Part shown: in pieces, positions 45,646-54,405 of the stretch | Layout: each line of letters starts with the position of its first letter | How positions within the stretch are numbered: position 1 is the first letter of the stretch | NCBI RefSeq assembly: GCF_001613125.1 | Contig: NZ_BDBT01000010.1 | Coordinates: 124,001 to 188,000, forward strand | Source: Nocardia shimofusensis NBRC 100134 | GTDB taxonomy: Bacteria; Actinomycetota; Actinomycetes; Mycobacteriales; Mycobacteriaceae | Length of the DNA stretch: 64,000 bases | Direction of reading: 5' to 3' | Translations under genes and position numbers: made by a program | Notes under the pieces: generated by a model | What the model was told of the DNA's origin: nothing | Seen by the model: the letters and a program-made list of their open reading frames with translations, nothing else | Database searches by the model: none

Positions 45646-46998
45646 ATGGGTTTGGGACTGTATGCGGCCATGGCCGGGTTGGCGGGGATCAACGGTCACC
45701 GGACCTCCGACGCCAACAACGAGCGGGATCAGACGCTGCAGGACGATGCGGCGAGCAAGTGGAAGGGCGATCGACAGCACATTCAGAACGAGTACAGCCA
45801 GCTGTCGAGCGAGTACAACAACCCCGCGCCCCCGGCGATCACCGACCCCGAGGCGTTCGATACCTGGTCGCATCGGGAGATCTACGACGCGTTGAACGGC
45901 ACCGGCGACCCCGATAACCCTAAAGGAGTCCAGCAAGCCGACATCAATGCCGGGGCCGACGGCTGGCGGAAGCTGACCGACCAGGCCGGGGACGCGATCA
46001 AGGCGTTCAGAACAGGCATCGAGCAGGACATCAACATGTACTGGAGCGGTAGGGCCGCGAACTCGGCGATGACGGCGAGCCAGTCCTACGCAGACGAATT
46101 CGAAACGCTGAAGGTGAGTTTCCAGCAGGTGGCCGGTGGTATCGACCTGATCCAAGGTTATCTGGATCAGGCCAAACTATCCGTCCCCCCGCCCGAGGAA
46201 CTCGACGCGGTCGACAGATTCCTCGGCCATGTCCCCGGCAACGGCGTGCTGAAGCTGGGCCAGCATCGAGCCAACGAGGCGGAGGCCAGGGCACAGGAGG
46301 TCATGAAGACCTACCAGTTGGGCGCCACCGAGGTCGACAAGCAGACGCCGATCCTGCCGGAGCCGACGAATCCGGTGAGCAATCCGAAACCCGACGGCGG
46401 CACGGACTGGCCGGGCAGGCCGCCGGGGTCGAATTCGGACGACGATCCGTATACGCCGGGCTCAGAGGATCCGTCGAAGTCGGAGGACCCGTCCTCGACC
46501 GAGGATCCCTCGAAGACCGACGACCCGTCCTCGACCGAGGATCCCTCGTCGACGGACGATCCGTCCGCGACCGACGACCCGAGCACCGATCCGGCGTCCA
46601 CGGATCCGGCGAGCACCGTGCCCGCGTCGAGCCAGCCGAGCAACCCGACCGATCCGAGCAGCAAACCGAGTCTCGGCTCACCGGGTTCGGGCTCCCCCGG
46701 CTCGGGTTCGCCGGGTTCCGGCTCGCCGGGGTCTACGCCCGGCCCGGGGGCGAGCATTCCGGGTAGCGGCAGCACCTCTGCACCCACCGGCGCGGGAGTG
46801 AGCAACGCCCGCGCCGCGGGTGCGAGCGGGCGCGCCGGCATGCCGGGCATGGGCGGCATGGGCGCCGGCCGAGGCGGCGGCGGCAAAGACGACGAGAGCG
46901 AGCACAACATTCCCGATTACCTGGTCCAGGACCGCACCACCGAACTGCTCGGCGAACAACCGCGCGTGCTCCCGCCGGGCGGGGTCATCGGCGGATGA
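45646..46998 (+). CDS. PPE-like/WXG-containing ESX-associated substrate protein with low-complexity tail
   Basis: 450 residues from ATG 45646. The first ~220 residues are helical and carry a WxG turn (YWSGRAANSA, Trp133) with flanking helices as in PPE/WXG100 secretion substrates. Residues ~250–400 are Pro/Ser/Asp-rich repeats (DDPSS/TED and SPGSG units) likely disordered. The end PDYLVQDRTTELLGEQ, then PRVLPPGGVIGG resembles the conserved tail of actinobacterial ESX-associated proteins. Its stop overlaps the EspG-like gene by 4 nt. It is probably exported by a type VII system encoded elsewhere. Confidence 0.75.
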   Translation: MGLGLYAAMAGLAGINGHRTSDANNERDQTLQDDAASKWKGDRQHIQNEYSQLSSEYNNPAPPAITDPEAFDTWSHREIYDALNGTGDPDNPKGVQQADINAGADGWRKLTDQAGDAIKAFRTGIEQDINMYWSGRAANSAMTASQSYADEFETLKVSFQQVAGGIDLIQGYLDQAKLSVPPPEELDAVDRFLGHVPGNGVLKLGQHRANEAEARAQEVMKTYQLGATEVDKQTPILPEPTNPVSNPKPDGGTDWPGRPPGSNSDDDPYTPGSEDPSKSEDPSSTEDPSKTDDPSSTEDPSSTDDPSATDDPSTDPASTDPASTVPASSQPSNPTDPSSKPSLGSPGSGSPGSGSPGSGSPGSTPGPGASIPGSGSTSAPTGAGVSNARAAGASGRAGMPGMGGMGAGRGGGGKDDESEHNIPDYLVQDRTTELLGEQPRVLPPGGVIGG

Positions 46999-47756
46999 GT
47001 GAACTACGTTGGCAGATGGACGGTCTCGCGTTCCGAATAGCACTCGAGGTGCTGGGGCGCGATCGGCTGCCGTATCCACTGAGCTACCGGCCCGAACGGA
47101 TGGAGCATCGCGACGACTACGAGCGGCTGCGCGCGCAGACCGCCGGACGGTTGCAGCAGATCTTCGACGAGCGGCTGCACCGCGCGTTGACCGTGCTGCT
47201 GGAGCCGGAGGTGCGGGTGGAGGTGCACGGCCTGCACGGGCCGCGGGCCGATCGGGTGGTACGGATCCACGCGGGCATCTCCGGCCAGGTCGCCACCATC
47301 GCCGTGCAGCATCCCGGACCGACCAGGGAGCACGGGCGTGATGTGGTGCTGACCATGTGCTACTCGCACACGGTCGCCACCGAGATCGCCGCCCGGTTGC
47401 CGCGCTGCGCGGGCGGTCGGCACGCGCCGTTCACCGCGCGGCGGTCCGATCTGGATCGGCCGGTGTACGCGCGCCATCCGACCCGGCTCGCGCCGGAAGA
47501 GGAGCTGAACCGATTCGTGCGCAGGCCGCGCATCGGCACCGGCGAGATCTCCGTGCATCCGGGGATCGCGATCGACGCGCGGCCCACCAACGACGGGCAC
47601 GCGTTCATCTGGCTGGATTACCCCGACGACGGACGCTATCTGCTGGTCAACCACGACGCCGACGCTTTCTCGATCAGTCCCGCGCCGGTCGACGAACTCG
47701 TGCGGCAGTTGCAGCACCGGATCGAGGCTCTCCGGACGCGCTCGCACGCCTGGTGA
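46995..47756 (+). CDS. ESX secretion-associated protein, EspG family chaperone
   Basis: 253 residues. The EspG pattern is visible: WQMDGLAFRIALEVLGRDRL and PYPL near the N-terminus, then VLTMCYSHTVATEIAARLPR and AG in the middle, and the C-terminal YLLVNHDADAFSISPAPVDE region. EspG proteins bind PPE partners in the cytoplasm and guide them to the type VII apparatus. The ATGA overlap with the PPE-like gene supports a dedicated pair. No other ESX genes are in the window. Confidence 0.83.
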   Translation: MSELRWQMDGLAFRIALEVLGRDRLPYPLSYRPERMEHRDDYERLRAQTAGRLQQIFDERLHRALTVLLEPEVRVEVHGLHGPRADRVVRIHAGISGQVATIAVQHPGPTREHGRDVVLTMCYSHTVATEIAARLPRCAGGRHAPFTARRSDLDRPVYARHPTRLAPEEELNRFVRRPRIGTGEISVHPGIAIDARPTNDGHAFIWLDYPDDGRYLLVNHDADAFSISPAPVDELVRQLQHRIEALRTRSHAW

Positions 47757-47763
47757 GCCTCGC

Positions 47764-48408
47764 TCACTCGCCCGCGGCGCGGGTCTTGATGGCGTCGCGG
47801 GAGATGTAGACGTCGTATTCGCCGGGCATGGCGATGACGGCGTTGCCGTACGCCGAGCGCACGAAAGGCTCGGTGTACCAGCTGCCGTCGCGCATGTCCT
47901 CGAAGAAGTCGCGGTCCTCGCCGTCGAGGAAGATGTGGTTCTGGGTGGTGGCGACGCCGTCGAGCCGCTGGCCGTACAGGCGGGTCACCTTGTAGCCGGA
48001 GTGGAAGCCGAGTGCGTTCACCCACGGTTCGAGTTCGACGATATTGGCCTGCAGCACCCACATGTCGCCTTGCACCTGGAAGGTCTCGCGGCGTTCCTCG
48101 GTGTCCTCGTCGCCGTAGATCGTGAGATCGACCTCGAGCTGATGATCCTGGCCGTCGACCTCCCGCACGACGGCGTGCGCGGCCTTGATCTCCCCGGTGA
48201 GACCGAGGTAGGTCTGCAGCAGTGTGACGATCCAGAGGATCACCACCGCGACCAGCAGGATGGCCAGACCGCTCGCGCCGCGACCGATCAATACGCGCAA
48301 TCCGACCGTGCGCACTTTCAGCAGTGCCGAGATCAACAACGCCACACCGACGAGGAGCAGCAGGATCAAACCGATCTGCGCGACCCCGAAGTCCACCGGG
48401 AAGTTCAT
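47764..48408 (-). CDS. Two-helix membrane protein of unknown function
   Basis: 214 residues from ATG 48408. Two membrane helices (GLILLLLVGVALLISALL-like at about 11–30 and GLAILLVAVVILWIVTLL-like) precede a ~130-residue soluble beta-rich domain. No family recognised. The start is not fixed by a ribosome site. It is convergent with the EspG gene and 103 bp from the Nif3 gene. Confidence 0.6.
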   Translation of the reverse strand: MNFPVDFGVAQIGLILLLLVGVALLISALLKVRTVGLRVLIGRGASGLAILLVAVVILWIVTLLQTYLGLTGEIKAAHAVVREVDGQDHQLEVDLTIYGDEDTEERRETFQVQGDMWVLQANIVELEPWVNALGFHSGYKVTRLYGQRLDGVATTQNHIFLDGEDRDFFEDMRDGSWYTEPFVRSAYGNAVIAMPGEYDVYISRDAIKTRAAGE

Positions 48409-48511
48409 GCGGTAGTTGTACCCATTCGCGGCTGTCACAGCCCGTCGAACCTCGCGTCCACCCGCGCGTCCGAGCGGGACACGCCGCCCGAATTCGCTGG
48501 GGCGGGGGCGA

Positions 48512-49633
48512 TCAGGGCTGCGCGCACACCGTCCACGGATCGGTGCGCAGGGTCGACACCCGAGTCTCCAGATCCGGGAGCGCCGCCCGCACGACGCCTT
48601 CCGCCTGTGCGCACCAGGGGAATTCGGTGGCCCAGTGGGCGGCGTCGAGCAAGGCGGGGCCGTTCTTGCGCAGGTGCTCGTCGACGGGGTGATGGCGCAG
48701 GTCGGCGGTGAGGTACGCGTCCACGCCCAGGCGGATGACCGCGCCGAGGTAGGAGTCACCCGAGCCGCCGCACACCGCGACACGCTCGATCACCCGGTCC
48801 GGGTCACCTGCCGCACGCACGCCCCAGACGGTGTGCGGAAGCCCCTGCGCGACGCGAGCGGTGAACTCGCTCAACGTCTGCGGCTCGGGCAGCACACCGA
48901 CGCGCCCCAGCCCGAGGCTCGACGGCAGCGTGGCGCGCTCGGTGACGTGGTAGGCGGGTTCCTCGTAGGGATGCGCGGCCCGCAGCGCATCGAGCACAGC
49001 GATGCGCGCGCCGGGCGCGGCGACGACCTCGATGCGATCTTCGGCGACGACCTCGAGTTCGCCGATGTCGCCGATCGCCGGTCTCGCGCCGGGCATCGGC
49101 CGGAACTGTCCCGTCGAGGCGACCCGCACGGCACAGTCACGATAGGCCCCGGAACCACCGGCACCGGCCGCGAACAGCGCCGCGAGTACCGCCTCGGTGT
49201 GTGCCTGCGGCACCTGAACGGTCCATTTGTCCACGGCCGTCACCGGTTTCGGCTCCATCGGTCCGGTCACGGTCAGACCGACGGCGGCGGCCAGCGCGTC
49301 CGAGACGCCGGGATCGGCGGAGTCGGCATTGGTGTGGGCGGTGAACAGCGCGCAGCCGGAGCGGATGAGCCGATGCAGCAGAGCGCCTTTCGGGGTGTCG
49401 GCGGCCACGGTGTCGACGCCGCGCAGCAGCAGCGGATGGTGTACGACCAGCGCTTGGGCGCGCCAGTCGATGGCCTCGGCGACGACGTCGGCGGTGGCGT
49501 CCACGGCGAAGAGCACCCGGGTCAGGGTGTCGTCGGGATCACCGCAGACCAGCCCGACGGAATCCCAGGACTCGGCGAGCCTCGGCGGGTAGGCCGCGTC
49601 CAGTACCTCCACCAGATCCACCAGCTTCGTCAC
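48512..49633 (-). CDS. Nif3-like dinuclear-metal hexameric protein
   Basis: 373 residues from GTG 49633, chosen because AGGAGGT lies 6 nt upstream; a longer in-frame start is less likely. The two metal-binding ends are visible: [13 protein letters not shown] near the N-terminus and [10 protein letters not shown] near the C-terminus, with an inserted middle domain as in Rv2230c. Proteins of this family form toroidal hexamers; activity is not settled. It lies 36 bp from cobC. Confidence 0.92.
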   Translation of the reverse strand: MTKLVDLVEVLDAAYPPRLAESWDSVGLVCGDPDDTLTRVLFAVDATADVVAEAIDWRAQALVVHHPLLLRGVDTVAADTPKGALLHRLIRSGCALFTAHTNADSADPGVSDALAAAVGLTVTGPMEPKPVTAVDKWTVQVPQAHTEAVLAALFAAGAGGSGAYRDCAVRVASTGQFRPMPGARPAIGDIGELEVVAEDRIEVVAAPGARIAVLDALRAAHPYEEPAYHVTERATLPSSLGLGRVGVLPEPQTLSEFTARVAQGLPHTVWGVRAAGDPDRVIERVAVCGGSGDSYLGAVIRLGVDAYLTADLRHHPVDEHLRKNGPALLDAAHWATEFPWCAQAEGVVRAALPDLETRVSTLRTDPWTVCAQP

Positions 49634-49669
49634 CCTCGACCTCCTGTTTCGCGCCACCTGCCGAACCCA

Positions 49670-50749
49670 TCATGCCGGGCCGCCCGGTCGGCGACGGCGA
49701 CCGGCTTCGGGTGTCCGCATCACCGTCCGCAGCCCTTCGAGCAACCGGTCGACCTCGGCATCGCCGCGCACCGCGACCCGCAGGTGATCGGGGCCTAGGC
49801 CGGGAAAGGTGTCCGCGCGCCGGACGGCGATGCCGCGCTCGGCGAGCCGGGTGCGCACGGTCTCGCCCTCGGGGATGCGCAGCAGCAGGAACGGGCCCGC
49901 GGCGGGGGTGTGCACCTCGACACCGACGGCGGTGAGACGTCGGATCATGGTGGCGCGGCGGACCGCCAGGGTGTGGGCGCGGGCGTCGGATTCGGCGAGG
50001 GCGGCGGGGGTCGCGGTCGCGCGGATCGCCTCGAGCTGCAAGGTTCCCAGCGGCCAGTGCGGGCGGCCGTGGGCGAGACGGTCGAGCAGGGCCGGGTCGC
50101 CGAGGAAGTAGCCGCAGCGCAGACCGGCCAGCGCCCAGGTCTTGGTGAGGCTGCGCAACACCAGGACGTCGGGTCCCGCCGCACCGGCCAGCGACTCGGG
50201 TTCGCCGGGGATCGCGTCCATGAATGCCTCGTCGACGACGATGACGCGGCCGGGGCGGCGCAGGGCGCGGATGGTCGCTGCGGGGTGCAGGACCGAGGTG
50301 GGGTTGGTGGGATTGCCGAGGACGACGAGGTCGGCGGACTCGGGCACGACGGCGGGATCGAGGACGTAGGGGCGGTCGAGGAGCACGCGGGTGACGGGGA
50401 CGCCCGCGTCCCGCAGAGCCAGCTCCGGTTCGGTGAACGAGGGGTGCACCAACGCGGCCAGACGCGGGGTCAAGCGCGGCAGCAGCGCGAAGCCTTCCGC
50501 CGCGCCGGAGAGCAACAGGACCTCGTCGGCGAGGCGGCCGTGACGAGTGGCGACGGCGGCGCGGGCGGCGTCGTGGTCGACAGCGCTCGGGTAGCGGCCG
50601 AGGTCGTCGAGGCGCGCGGCGAGGCGCGCGCGCAGCCATGGCGGCGGGGCGCTGCCCTGCACGTTCACCGCGAAATCGAGCATCCCCGGCCGCGCGTCGA
50701 CGTCGCCGTGGTGGCGCAGCAACGCGTGATCGACTGTGTCGGAGGGCAC
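49670..50749 (-). CDS. cobC: Class I/II PLP-dependent aminotransferase, CobC-like (Rv2231c family)
   Basis: 359 residues from GTG 50749. PLP-fold markers are GNPTNPT (145–151), D173 (VIVVDEAFMD) and the Schiff-base Lys203 (SLTKTWALAGLRCGY). The family includes L-threonine-phosphate decarboxylase, which makes aminopropanol phosphate for the nucleotide loop of cobalamin; sequence alone does not separate it from histidinol-phosphate aminotransferase. The cobalamin reading is supported by cobD 1.6 kb away and the RNase H/CobC protein. Confidence 0.85.
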   Translation of the reverse strand: MPSDTVDHALLRHHGDVDARPGMLDFAVNVQGSAPPPWLRARLAARLDDLGRYPSAVDHDAARAAVATRHGRLADEVLLLSGAAEGFALLPRLTPRLAALVHPSFTEPELALRDAGVPVTRVLLDRPYVLDPAVVPESADLVVLGNPTNPTSVLHPAATIRALRRPGRVIVVDEAFMDAIPGEPESLAGAAGPDVLVLRSLTKTWALAGLRCGYFLGDPALLDRLAHGRPHWPLGTLQLEAIRATATPAALAESDARAHTLAVRRATMIRRLTAVGVEVHTPAAGPFLLLRIPEGETVRTRLAERGIAVRRADTFPGLGPDHLRVAVRGDAEVDRLLEGLRTVMRTPEAGRRRRPGGPA

Positions 50750-50793
50750 GACTGAACACCCTACGTGGCGGGCTCGTGCGGGCGACGGCCAGA

Positions 50794-51306
50794 ATGGCAG
50801 GTGTGGGTGAGCTGCACATTTCGTTCGTCTGTACGGGCAACATCTGTCGTTCGCCGATGGCGGAGAAGATGTTCGCCCACCACCTCGACCTGGCCGGGCT
50901 CGCCGACCGGGTCCGGGTCAGCAGTGCGGGCATCCAGTCCTGGCACGTGGGGGCCGACGCGGACCACCGCACCACCGCCACCCTGGACAGATACGGATAC
51001 CCGATCGGGCATGTGGCCGCCGTCGTCGGCGACGTGCACCGCGACGCCGACCTGCTCGTCGCCATGGACACCGGCCACGAGCGGGACCTGGCGAGGCTCG
51101 GCGTGCCCGCAGAGCGCAGGCGGCTGCTGCGCAGCTTCGACCCGGCCGCCGACGGGCCGGACGTCCCCGATCCCTACTACGACGACGAGGCCGCGTTCGA
51201 ACTCGTCCGCGACCAGATCGAGGCCGCCCTCCCCGGCCTGCTGGACTGGACGCGAGCCGCACTCGGCGCCGCCGGAATCGACGGGCGGCCCTCATGCGCA
51301 AGCTGA
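50794..51306 (+). CDS. ptpA: Low-molecular-weight protein tyrosine phosphatase
   Basis: 170 residues. The P-loop CTGNICRS places the nucleophile at Cys13 and the phosphate-binding Arg at 19, and DPYYDD supplies the general acid Asp. This is the PtpA type, which in M. tuberculosis is secreted to host cells, but that role is not implied here. It overlaps the SURF1 gene by 13 bp and is divergent from cobC. The kinase PtkA that accompanies ptpA in M. tuberculosis is absent from this interval. Confidence 0.95.
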   Translation: MAGVGELHISFVCTGNICRSPMAEKMFAHHLDLAGLADRVRVSSAGIQSWHVGADADHRTTATLDRYGYPIGHVAAVVGDVHRDADLLVAMDTGHERDLARLGVPAERRRLLRSFDPAADGPDVPDPYYDDEAAFELVRDQIEAALPGLLDWTRAALGAAGIDGRPSCAS

Positions 51307-52265
51307 CGTTCCTGCTGCGGCCGAGCTGGGTGATCCTGGCGGTCGTCGTGGTCGCCTTCGCCTACCTGTGTTTCACCGTGCTCGCCCCGTGGCAGCTCGG
51401 CAAGAACACCTCCACCGAGGAACGCAACGATCTGATCGCCGAGTCGGTGCGTGCCGCCCCGGTGCCGGTGACCGACGTCCTCGCCGCCCCCACCGACAGC
51501 CGAGCGGAATGGCGGCGCGTCACCGCCTCCGGCGATTTCGTGCCCGGTTCGACGGTGCTGGTGCGGCTGCGCCACCTCGACGGCGCGCCCGGCTACGCGG
51601 TGCTCGCGGCATTCCGGCTCGACGACGGCCGGATGCTGCTGGTCGACCGTGGACTCGTCGCCGGTGTCGACGGCTCCCGCGCGCCGCAGGTCGACGAGCC
51701 GCCGACGGGTCCGCTACGTCTGGAAGCCAGGGTGCGCAACTCCGAGGGCGTCAGCCCGGACCGGTTCCCGCTGACCGAGGACGGCTACCGTCAGATCTAC
51801 TCCATCGACGTCACCCAGGCGGGCGCCGTCATGGACCTGGCGCTCACCCCGCTGCCGGTGAGCGAACGCGGCGGCTACCTGCAACTGTCGGAAGGCCAGC
51901 CGGGCGCTTTCCGTCCCACCCCGCTCCCCCAGCTCGACGCGGGCCCCTACCTGTCCTACGGCTTGCAGTGGCTGGCCTTCGGCATCATGGCACCGCTCGG
52001 ACTCGGCTATTTCGTCTATGCCGAGATCCGCGAACGTCGCAGGAGCAAGAGCGTCGAGGCCCCCGCCACGCCGACCGAACCCGTGTCGCCGACGCCGTCG
52101 GCCGGTCCGTCGGCCGAGTCGACGCCCTCCGGATCGTCGAACCCCGAATCGGTGACACCCGGGTCGACCGCGTCCGAATCGCCGGAGGGGTCGAAGCCCG
52201 CCGCGCCGCACGTCCGGCAGACCGCCGAGGCTCGGCTGGCCGATCGCTACGGCCGCAATCGGTGA
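51294..52265 (+). CDS. SURF1 family cytochrome oxidase assembly protein
   Basis: 323 residues. The family layout is clear: an N-terminal membrane helix (WVILAVVVVAFAYLCFTVL) with CLAPWQLGK-like WQ motif, a soluble domain (VLAAFRLDDGRMLLVDRGLV) between helices, and a second helix at LQWLAFGIMAPLGLGYFVY. A long Pro/Ser/Thr tail follows. SURF1 helps insert heme into cytochrome c oxidase in the membrane. Its start lies inside the ptpA end. Confidence 0.93.
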   Translation: MRKLTFLLRPSWVILAVVVVAFAYLCFTVLAPWQLGKNTSTEERNDLIAESVRAAPVPVTDVLAAPTDSRAEWRRVTASGDFVPGSTVLVRLRHLDGAPGYAVLAAFRLDDGRMLLVDRGLVAGVDGSRAPQVDEPPTGPLRLEARVRNSEGVSPDRFPLTEDGYRQIYSIDVTQAGAVMDLALTPLPVSERGGYLQLSEGQPGAFRPTPLPQLDAGPYLSYGLQWLAFGIMAPLGLGYFVYAEIRERRRSKSVEAPATPTEPVSPTPSAGPSAESTPSGSSNPESVTPGSTASESPEGSKPAAPHVRQTAEARLADRYGRNR

Positions 52266-52392
52266 CCCTCGCCGGCGATCTCTCGGCTTGCCGGGTTCTG
52301 CGGGGTCGGCGGCCTCGTATCGCGCATCGGTTCCTTGCCGGACCGACCGCCGGTCACACCACCACCTCGCACGTCGTCATGGCGAGACCCGC

Positions 52393-53319
52393 TCAGTGAC
52401 GTAGGGCGGCGACCCCGGCGGCGCAGACGACGGCCGCGACCTGGATCGCCTCGGACAGCCGCACGGCGCGACGCAGATCGGGGACCGTGGGCGCGGGGCC
52501 GTCGCCGAGGGTGGGTCGCCGTTCGGTGCCGTGACGGTAACGGGTGAGCCCGCCCAGCTGGATGCCGAGCGCGCCCGCGGCCGCGGCTTCGACCACGCCC
52601 GCATTGGGGCTCGGATGCTTGCGCGCGTCGCGTCGCCAGGCACGCCAGGCAGCGCTGGGGCGGCCGCCGGCCAGCGGTGCGAGGGCGACGGTCAGCAGCG
52701 CGGCGACCCGCGCGGGCGCCAGGTTCGCCAGATCGTCGGTACGGGCGGCGGCCCAGCCGAAGCGTTCGTAGCGCGCGTTGCGGTAGCCCACCATGGCGTC
52801 CAGGGTGTTGATGGCGCGGTAACCGAGCAGTCCGGGCACCCCGGCGACCGCGCCCCACACCAGCGGCGCGACGGCGGCGTCGGAGGTGTTCTCGGCGATG
52901 GATTCCAGGGCGGCGCGGGCCAGCCCGTCGGCGTCGAGCACGGACGGGTCGCGACCGCACAGCGAGGGCAGGAGTGCGCGCGCCCCGTCGATGTCGCCGC
53001 GGTCGAGGCACTCCGCCATCCGGTGACCGGTGCGGGCCAGGCTGCGGCCGCCGAGCACGGTCCAGGTGGCCAGTGCCGTCACCGCGACGCCACCCCTGCC
53101 GGCTCCGCGCAGTGCCACCCCGAGACCGACGACCGCGCCGACAGCCACGACCTCGTGCAGCACGCCGGCGGAGCGCTTGTCGGTGTAGGTCAGCGACTCC
53201 AGGGCCGTTGCCGCCGAACCGAATCCGGCGACCGGATGCAGGCGCGCCGGATCGGCGAACAACCGGTCTGCCGCGAAGCCGAGCAGCAGACCGGTCGCGG
53301 TCGAAATCCCCGTACGCAC
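52393..53319 (-). CDS. cobD: Adenosylcobinamide-phosphate synthase CobD/CbiB
   Basis: 308 residues from GTG 53319, with several membrane helices. Motifs include LLLGFAADRLFADPARLHPVAG at the N-terminus and the later APLVWGAVAGVPGLLGYRA and NTLDAMVGYRNARYERFGW. It attaches aminopropanol phosphate to adenosylcobyric acid in the membrane. It follows cobC in the pathway, and no cobalamin riboswitch is seen upstream. Confidence 0.95.
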   Translation of the reverse strand: MRTGISTATGLLLGFAADRLFADPARLHPVAGFGSAATALESLTYTDKRSAGVLHEVVAVGAVVGLGVALRGAGRGGVAVTALATWTVLGGRSLARTGHRMAECLDRGDIDGARALLPSLCGRDPSVLDADGLARAALESIAENTSDAAVAPLVWGAVAGVPGLLGYRAINTLDAMVGYRNARYERFGWAAARTDDLANLAPARVAALLTVALAPLAGGRPSAAWRAWRRDARKHPSPNAGVVEAAAAGALGIQLGGLTRYRHGTERRPTLGDGPAPTVPDLRRAVRLSEAIQVAAVVCAAGVAALRH

Positions 53320-53370
53320 CGGGCGAGCCTAACGACCGGCCGACGCGCGAAATATCGTGGGCCGGGCCGA

Positions 53371-53397
53371 TGTCACACTCCGTACCGCGGCGTCGTC
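53371..53397 (+). promoter_or_regulatory. ECF41-type autoregulatory promoter upstream of the sigma factor gene
   Basis: TGTCACA (53371–53377), a 16-bp spacer and CGTC (53394–53397) match exactly the promoter consensus reported for the ECF41 group (TGTCACA-N16-CGTC). It lies about 54 bp before the sigJ-like start codon. Confidence 0.8.
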
Positions 53398-53450
53398 GTC
53401 CTCCCGAAACCAGCACAACGCTCTCGGCCCTCACGAAACGGTGGCACACG

Positions 53451-54392
53451 ATGACCTCCCCCGACTCCGGCGCCATCGGCGGCGCCGACACCGCCGAACT
53501 GGCGCGACGTTTCGAGGAACACCGCCCCTACCTGCGCAGACTCGCCTACAGCACGCTCGGCAGCCTCTCCGACGCCGAGGACGTGGTGCAGGAGGCGTGG
53601 CTGCGGCTGCAACGTCAGCAGCGACCGGAGGAGATCGACAATCTGCGCGCCTGGCTCACCACCGTCACCGGCCGCCTCGCCCTCGATCAGCTCGGCTCCG
53701 CGCGCGCCCGTCGGGAGCAGTACGTCGGCGAATGGCTGCCCGAACCGCAGGTCTCGGCCTGGGACGATCCCGCCGATCGCGTGAGCCAGGACGAACGGGT
53801 GACCACCGCCCTGCTCGTCGTGCTGGAATCGCTCTCCCCCGCCGAGCGCACCGCCTTCGTGTTGCAGGACGTGTTCGGCATGAGCGGACCCGAAGTCGCC
53901 GAAGTGGTGGGCCGCACTCCGGCCGCGGTGCGCCAGCTCGCCTCCCGCGCCCGTAAACACGTCGAGCAGGGCACCCCTCGCTTCCCCGCCTCCCCGGACG
54001 AACAGGAGAAGGTGGTCACGGCGTTCTCGGTCGCGTGGCGCAGCGGCGACCTGAGCGCGCTGCTGAGCGTGCTGGACGCGAACGCCACCCTCACCGCCGA
54101 CGGCGGCGGCAAGGTGCCCGCCATCCGAAAGGCGGTGTCCGGCGCCGAGGTCATCGCCAAGCTGCTGCTCGGCTGGTACGGCGCGCCGTCGGCGGCGAAC
54201 GCCTGGGGCCGCCCGGTGCTGGTCAACGGCGAACCCGGGCTGCTCGTCTTCGACGGCACCCACACCGGCGTGTGGGCCTTCACCGTCGACGCGGGCCGCA
54301 TCGTGGCCATCGACGTGGTCCGCAACCCCGACAAGCTGCACGATCTGCCGACCGACGGCGAGCGGAACTGGTTCCGGCACGGCACCACGTAG
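53451..54392 (+). CDS. sigJ: RNA polymerase ECF sigma factor, ECF41 group (SigJ-like)
   Basis: 313 residues. Sigma-2 (YSTLGSLSDAEDVVQEAWLRL) and sigma-4 (LSPAERTAFVLQDVFGMSGP) are followed by a C-terminal SnoaL-like domain. The three ECF41 motifs are present: WLPEP (95–99), DGGGK (217–221) and NPDKL (about 292–296). In this group the C-terminal domain regulates activity, so no anti-sigma gene is needed. The COE genes often paired with ECF41 are not nearby. The promoter upstream fits self-activation. Confidence 0.93.
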   Translation: MTSPDSGAIGGADTAELARRFEEHRPYLRRLAYSTLGSLSDAEDVVQEAWLRLQRQQRPEEIDNLRAWLTTVTGRLALDQLGSARARREQYVGEWLPEPQVSAWDDPADRVSQDERVTTALLVVLESLSPAERTAFVLQDVFGMSGPEVAEVVGRTPAAVRQLASRARKHVEQGTPRFPASPDEQEKVVTAFSVAWRSGDLSALLSVLDANATLTADGGGKVPAIRKAVSGAEVIAKLLLGWYGAPSAANAWGRPVLVNGEPGLLVFDGTHTGVWAFTVDAGRIVAIDVVRNPDKLHDLPTDGERNWFRHGTT

Positions 54393-54405
54393 CTCGCGCG
54401 GCCGG

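Noticed and set aside
46470..46730. Repeat array in the PPE-like gene as a minisatellite or CRISPR
   Set aside because: The units are degenerate codon-level repeats of Asp/Ser/Thr and Ser/Pro/Gly in a single reading frame, without spacers or identical repeats.
43309..46998. A very long open frame extending upstream of the PPE-like gene
   Set aside because: The part before 45646 is antisense to RNase H and zinc-ribbon genes with clear motifs. It is open only because of high GC.
52393..53450. Cobalamin riboswitch for cobD
   Set aside because: The 131-bp space to sigJ is too short for one and shows no B12-box-like element.
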